Shown in pieces: positions 50,642 through 52,628 of a stretch of DNA of 52,628 nt. A model generated the notes under the pieces. That model was given only the letters and a program-made list of their open reading frames with translations. It was not told where the DNA came from and ran no database searches. Origin of the DNA: Acinetobacter pecorum. Lineage in GTDB: Bacteria > Pseudomonadota > Gammaproteobacteria > Pseudomonadales > Moraxellaceae. The DNA lies in NCBI RefSeq assembly GCF_014837015.1, contig NZ_JACSPT010000009.1:80644-133271 (forward strand), given 5' to 3'. Position 1 is the stretch's first letter, and every line of letters begins with the position of its first letter. The position numbers and the translations under genes are program-made.

Positions 50642-51697
50642 ATGCCTGAGATGCTGCTGAAATACTGTGCCGGGTTGCTCCTTATGCTGGGCATGGGTAT
50701 GGTAGCGCCTGTGTCAGCAGAAACAGCCACAGCTACGGATACTGAAGAAGTCATCGTGGCCCGTGAAATTTTGCAGCCTAAAGCGGGTCAAAATGCTTCA
50801 GCTCAAAAAAGTGGACCTGAAACAGAAACTGCAGCAGCATCACAGCCACAAATTGCCAATGATATGACTGAAGGGCAGCTGCAGCGCGACTTGCCAAGCC
50901 TGAACCAACCTATTATTGACCAAGCCAATATACTCAGTGCCACTGAAAAGCAGCAACTCAGTCAGCGTATTCTGAAACTTTATAATGAAGGTAAAGGGCA
51001 AATAGGTGTCGTGATTGTTCCGACCACGGGGCAAGAAGATATTTTTGATTACTCCATGCGCGTTGCTGAAGCCTGGCAGCTCGGTTCAGCCAAACGCGAT
51101 AATGGTTTATTGATGACCATTGCCATCAATGATCGCCGTATTCAGATCCTGACTGGCTATGGGCTGGAAGGTGTACTGCCCGATATCGTGGCAGGCCGGA
51201 TTATCAATGACAAGATCACGCCGTATTTTAAACAGGCTCAATATGCTCAGGGGATCGACTCAGGACTGGCTGAAATAGAACGGATTTTAAATCTGGATCC
51301 TGAAATTGCCGCACAGGCGGCCGATGAGCTTAAAGAGCGTCAGGAACAGGCTTATCAGGCACAAAAAGCCAGCAAGGCGACGTTCAGTAGTGTGCTGTTT
51401 ATTATTGTCGCAGGTGTCATAGGTTCCATGATTTTCGGCAGAAAACTGAGCGCTGCGACTGCCGCAGTTGCAGGGACTGCTGCTGGTCTGGTAAATGGCA
51501 TGGGGCTGCTTGCAAGTTTGATGATTGGTGCAGGTATTTTCTTTTTATTGATCACCTCTATAGCTCAGCTGATATTACATGCCTTCTTGGCCGGTGGTGG
51601 TCGAGGCGGCGGTAGTGGTCGTGGTGGTTTTGGCGGCGGCGGCTTCGGCGGTGGCGGTGGTGGTTTTGGTGGGGGAGGAGCATCAGGCTCATGGTAA
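50642..51697 (+). CDS. TPM-domain (YgcG-like) membrane protein
   Basis: The 351-residue protein has a signal peptide (hydrophobic about 4-26, ending near VSAET) and a polar linker, then the TPM domain (about 95-225) with IIDQANILSATEKQQL, DNGLLMTIAINDRRIQI and GYGLEGVLPD. Two hydrophobic segments (about 243-260 and 270-310) and a Gly-rich tail (about 318-351) ending in GGGGASGSW complete it. This is the usual YgcG organisation. TPM domains have been linked to photosystem repair in plants and to a phosphatase activity; the bacterial role is unclear. Residues are in the periplasm if the signal is used. It overlaps the next gene by 7 nt. Confidence 0.9.
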   Translation: MPEMLLKYCAGLLLMLGMGMVAPVSAETATATDTEEVIVAREILQPKAGQNASAQKSGPETETAAASQPQIANDMTEGQLQRDLPSLNQPIIDQANILSATEKQQLSQRILKLYNEGKGQIGVVIVPTTGQEDIFDYSMRVAEAWQLGSAKRDNGLLMTIAINDRRIQILTGYGLEGVLPDIVAGRIINDKITPYFKQAQYAQGIDSGLAEIERILNLDPEIAAQAADELKERQEQAYQAQKASKATFSSVLFIIVAGVIGSMIFGRKLSAATAAVAGTAAGLVNGMGLLASLMIGAGIFFLLITSIAQLILHAFLAGGGRGGGSGRGGFGGGGFGGGGGGFGGGGASGSW

Positions 51698-52251
51698 CAA
51701 CTACAGATACGACAGATATAGTCACGCAGCCCAAGCTGGAAGAACATGCACAGCCAAGCTTTAAACGCTGGCTCAAGCATTTCTTTTATATGCCGGCAAC
51801 CAAGCGCTTTTTCTCCAAACAGGATCAGCATGCGATTGCAGTGGCAGTGGAAGAAGCTGAGCATGGACATGTGGGGGAGATTCAGGTGGTGATCGAAGGC
51901 TGTCTGCCTTCACGATCTGCCTATTATCAAGATACCTTATGTCGGGCCCGACAGTTATTTGCTGAAATTGGGGTTTGGGATACCGAATATAACAGTGGTG
52001 TACTGCTGTATTTGAACCTCTGCGAGCACAAGGTGGAAATTGTGATTGATCGTGGAATTAAAAATGCAACCACCCAGCAAGTCTGGGATGAAATCTGTCA
52101 AAATATTATTCAGCATTTGGTCCAGCAGAAGTTTAAAGAAGGTGTCATTGCAGGGGTGAAGCAGATCGGAGAGGTTTTAGATCAATACTATGATCGGAAA
52201 ATAATAGATTTAGAAAATGAATTGGGGAATAAACCGATCATTCTGGGGTGA
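51691..52251 (+). CDS. Second, soluble-looking TPM-domain protein
   Basis: The 186-residue TPM-like protein has no signal peptide and no Gly-rich tail. The domain spans about 45-175 (HAIAVAVEEAEHGHVGEIQV, VLLYLNLCEHKVEIVIDRGI). The N terminus has a basic, partly hydrophobic stretch (FKRWLKHFFYMP) that may be membrane-associated. It begins inside the stop region of the preceding gene (7-nt overlap), so translation is coupled. The usual LemA-TPM-TPM order is seen elsewhere, but the separate role of this form is unknown. Confidence 0.82.
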   Translation: MVTTTDTTDIVTQPKLEEHAQPSFKRWLKHFFYMPATKRFFSKQDQHAIAVAVEEAEHGHVGEIQVVIEGCLPSRSAYYQDTLCRARQLFAEIGVWDTEYNSGVLLYLNLCEHKVEIVIDRGIKNATTQQVWDEICQNIIQHLVQQKFKEGVIAGVKQIGEVLDQYYDRKIIDLENELGNKPIILG

Positions 52252-52259
52252 TTTTAGTC

Positions 52260-52288
52260 AACTAACTGACAATTTTTGTCAGTTAGTT
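52260..52288. terminator. Perfect 13-bp hairpin after the TPM operon
   Basis: AACTAACTGACAA (52260-52272) pairs exactly with TTGTCAGTTAGTT (52276-52288) over TTT. No T-run follows, so termination may be weak or bidirectional. It lies 8 nt after the gene's stop. Confidence 0.55.
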
Positions 52289-52372
52289 ACACAAAATAAA
52301 ACATAAGGATTACAAAAATAAAAATATTTTTTTAAAGTGCTGTTTTTTCTCTCAATTTTATTATAATAAAAC

Positions 52373-52389
52373 TTGGCATACTTAGTGCT
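52373..52389 (+). promoter_or_regulatory. Sigma-54 promoter of the prepilin gene
   Basis: TTGGCATACTTAGTGCT has GG (52375-52376) and GC (52387-52388) separated by exactly 10 nt. The start point would be about 60 nt before the ATG. Type IV pilin genes are commonly sigma-54 (PilR) dependent. Confidence 0.65.
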
Positions 52390-52461
52390 AAATATAAAAT
52401 TAAGCTAAATGAGCTTTTTCTTTAGGCTTATAAATAAACAAAAACATTTGTGGAGAATGTT

Positions 52462-52506
52462 ATGAATACAGTACAAAAGGGTTTTACCCTTATCGATACT
52501 CCATAA
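52462..52506 (+). pseudogene. pilA: Interrupted type IV prepilin gene (5' fragment)
   Basis: Translation gives MNTVQKGFTLIDTP then TAA. MNTVQKG/FTLI is the start of a class A type IV prepilin, cut by PilD after Gly7, with methylated Phe as residue +1. Position +5 should be Glu within ELMIVVAIIGIL. Here the match stops after GA of that codon (about 52497) and foreign sequence follows. A ribosome site (GGAG) and a sigma-54 promoter precede it. The rest of the gene should lie beyond the inserted element, outside the window. The major pilin (comP/pilA type) is the likely identity. Confidence 0.75.
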
Positions 52507-52551
52507 GTGTCCATATAAAATGAACAATCCATAAGTAAGTCAATATGGACA
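52498..52551. repeat. 54-base repeat-rich stretch between pilin and IS end
   Basis: TCCATAAGT occurs at 52500-52508 and again at 52528-52536. TGTCCATAT (52508-52516) and ATATGGACA (52543-52551) are inverted copies. This is not pilin sequence, and it is not part of the IS terminus that follows. It could be the end of another mobile element into which the IS went. The last 9 bases (ATATGGACA) may also be a target duplication. Confidence 0.5.
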
Positions 52552-52628
52552 GGCTTTGTTGCATAAACATTCAAAAGCTGAGTTTTCCCCAATCCATTCA
52601 AATTTAAGTGACAACTTGGGTGTGAGGT
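52552..52628. mobile_element. Terminus of an IS5-family-like insertion sequence (partial)
   Basis: GGCTTTGTTGCATAAAC is the terminal inverted repeat type of IS5-family elements of the IS903 group (IS17-like elements are common in Acinetobacter). The rest of the element, including most or all of the transposase, lies beyond the window. The orientation cannot be settled from 77 bases. Confidence 0.7.

Noticed and set aside
51600..51694. GGC/GGT-rich repeat as a structural DNA repeat
   Set aside because: It is the Gly-rich coding tail typical of YgcG-like proteins, not an array with fixed unit length.
51565..51870. Minus-strand Pro-rich frame opposite the TPM genes
   Set aside because: The Pro runs are the complement of the Gly-rich tail codons of the TPM protein; no independent coding signal.

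Overview
The window is chromosomal DNA of a gammaproteobacterium of the Moraxellaceae, very probably Acinetobacter. The clues are the protein families, the gene order (initiator tRNA-rimP-nusA-infB-rbfA; a dcw block that ends at mraY; ponA divergent from pilMNOPQ-aroK-aroB; gltBD followed by a type IV prepilin), the fused MrpA/B antiporter subunit and the moderately AT-rich base use. I cannot name the species.

Layout. 1-5508: initiator tRNA and the transcription/translation operon rimP, nusA, infB, rbfA. 5567-11787 (minus): six-gene Mrp-type Na+/H+ antiporter operon. 11788-12426: non-coding. 12427-17415 (minus): SF1 helicase, hisIE, a short-chain dehydrogenase and an O-acetylhomoserine sulfhydrylase. 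17724-19385: ABC-F factor ettA. 19462-22146 (minus): a small zinc-ribbon membrane protein, tRNA-Glu, tRNA-Ala, gltX and a small secreted protein. 22538-24807: two paralogous sulfate-binding proteins in tandem. 24994-32985: rsmH, ftsL, ftsI, murE, murF, mraY, then an rlmA-like methyltransferase. 33042-35564 (minus): PBP1a. 35730-43417: the type IV pilus/competence alignment and secretin genes pilMNOPQ, then aroK, aroB and a SPOR/DamX-like protein. 43860-49836: glutamate synthase gltB, gltD. 50021-52251: lemA and two TPM-domain genes. 52373-52628: a sigma-54 promoter, the first codons of a type IV prepilin gene, and the mobile-element sequence that interrupts it.

How it fits together. Peptidoglycan precursor synthesis (murE, murF, mraY), septal and elongation transpeptidases (ftsI, ponA) and the pilus machinery sit side by side. 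Glutamate synthase, GltX and tRNA-Glu link nitrogen assimilation to translation, although they are transcribed separately. Most of the window is conserved housekeeping sequence. The strongest anomalies are the interrupted pilin gene at the right edge with a 54-base stretch of unassigned repeats before an IS5-family-like end, and two matches to sigma-54 promoters (upstream of gltB and of the broken pilin). I found no CRISPR array, prophage, resistance island or clearly new defence system.
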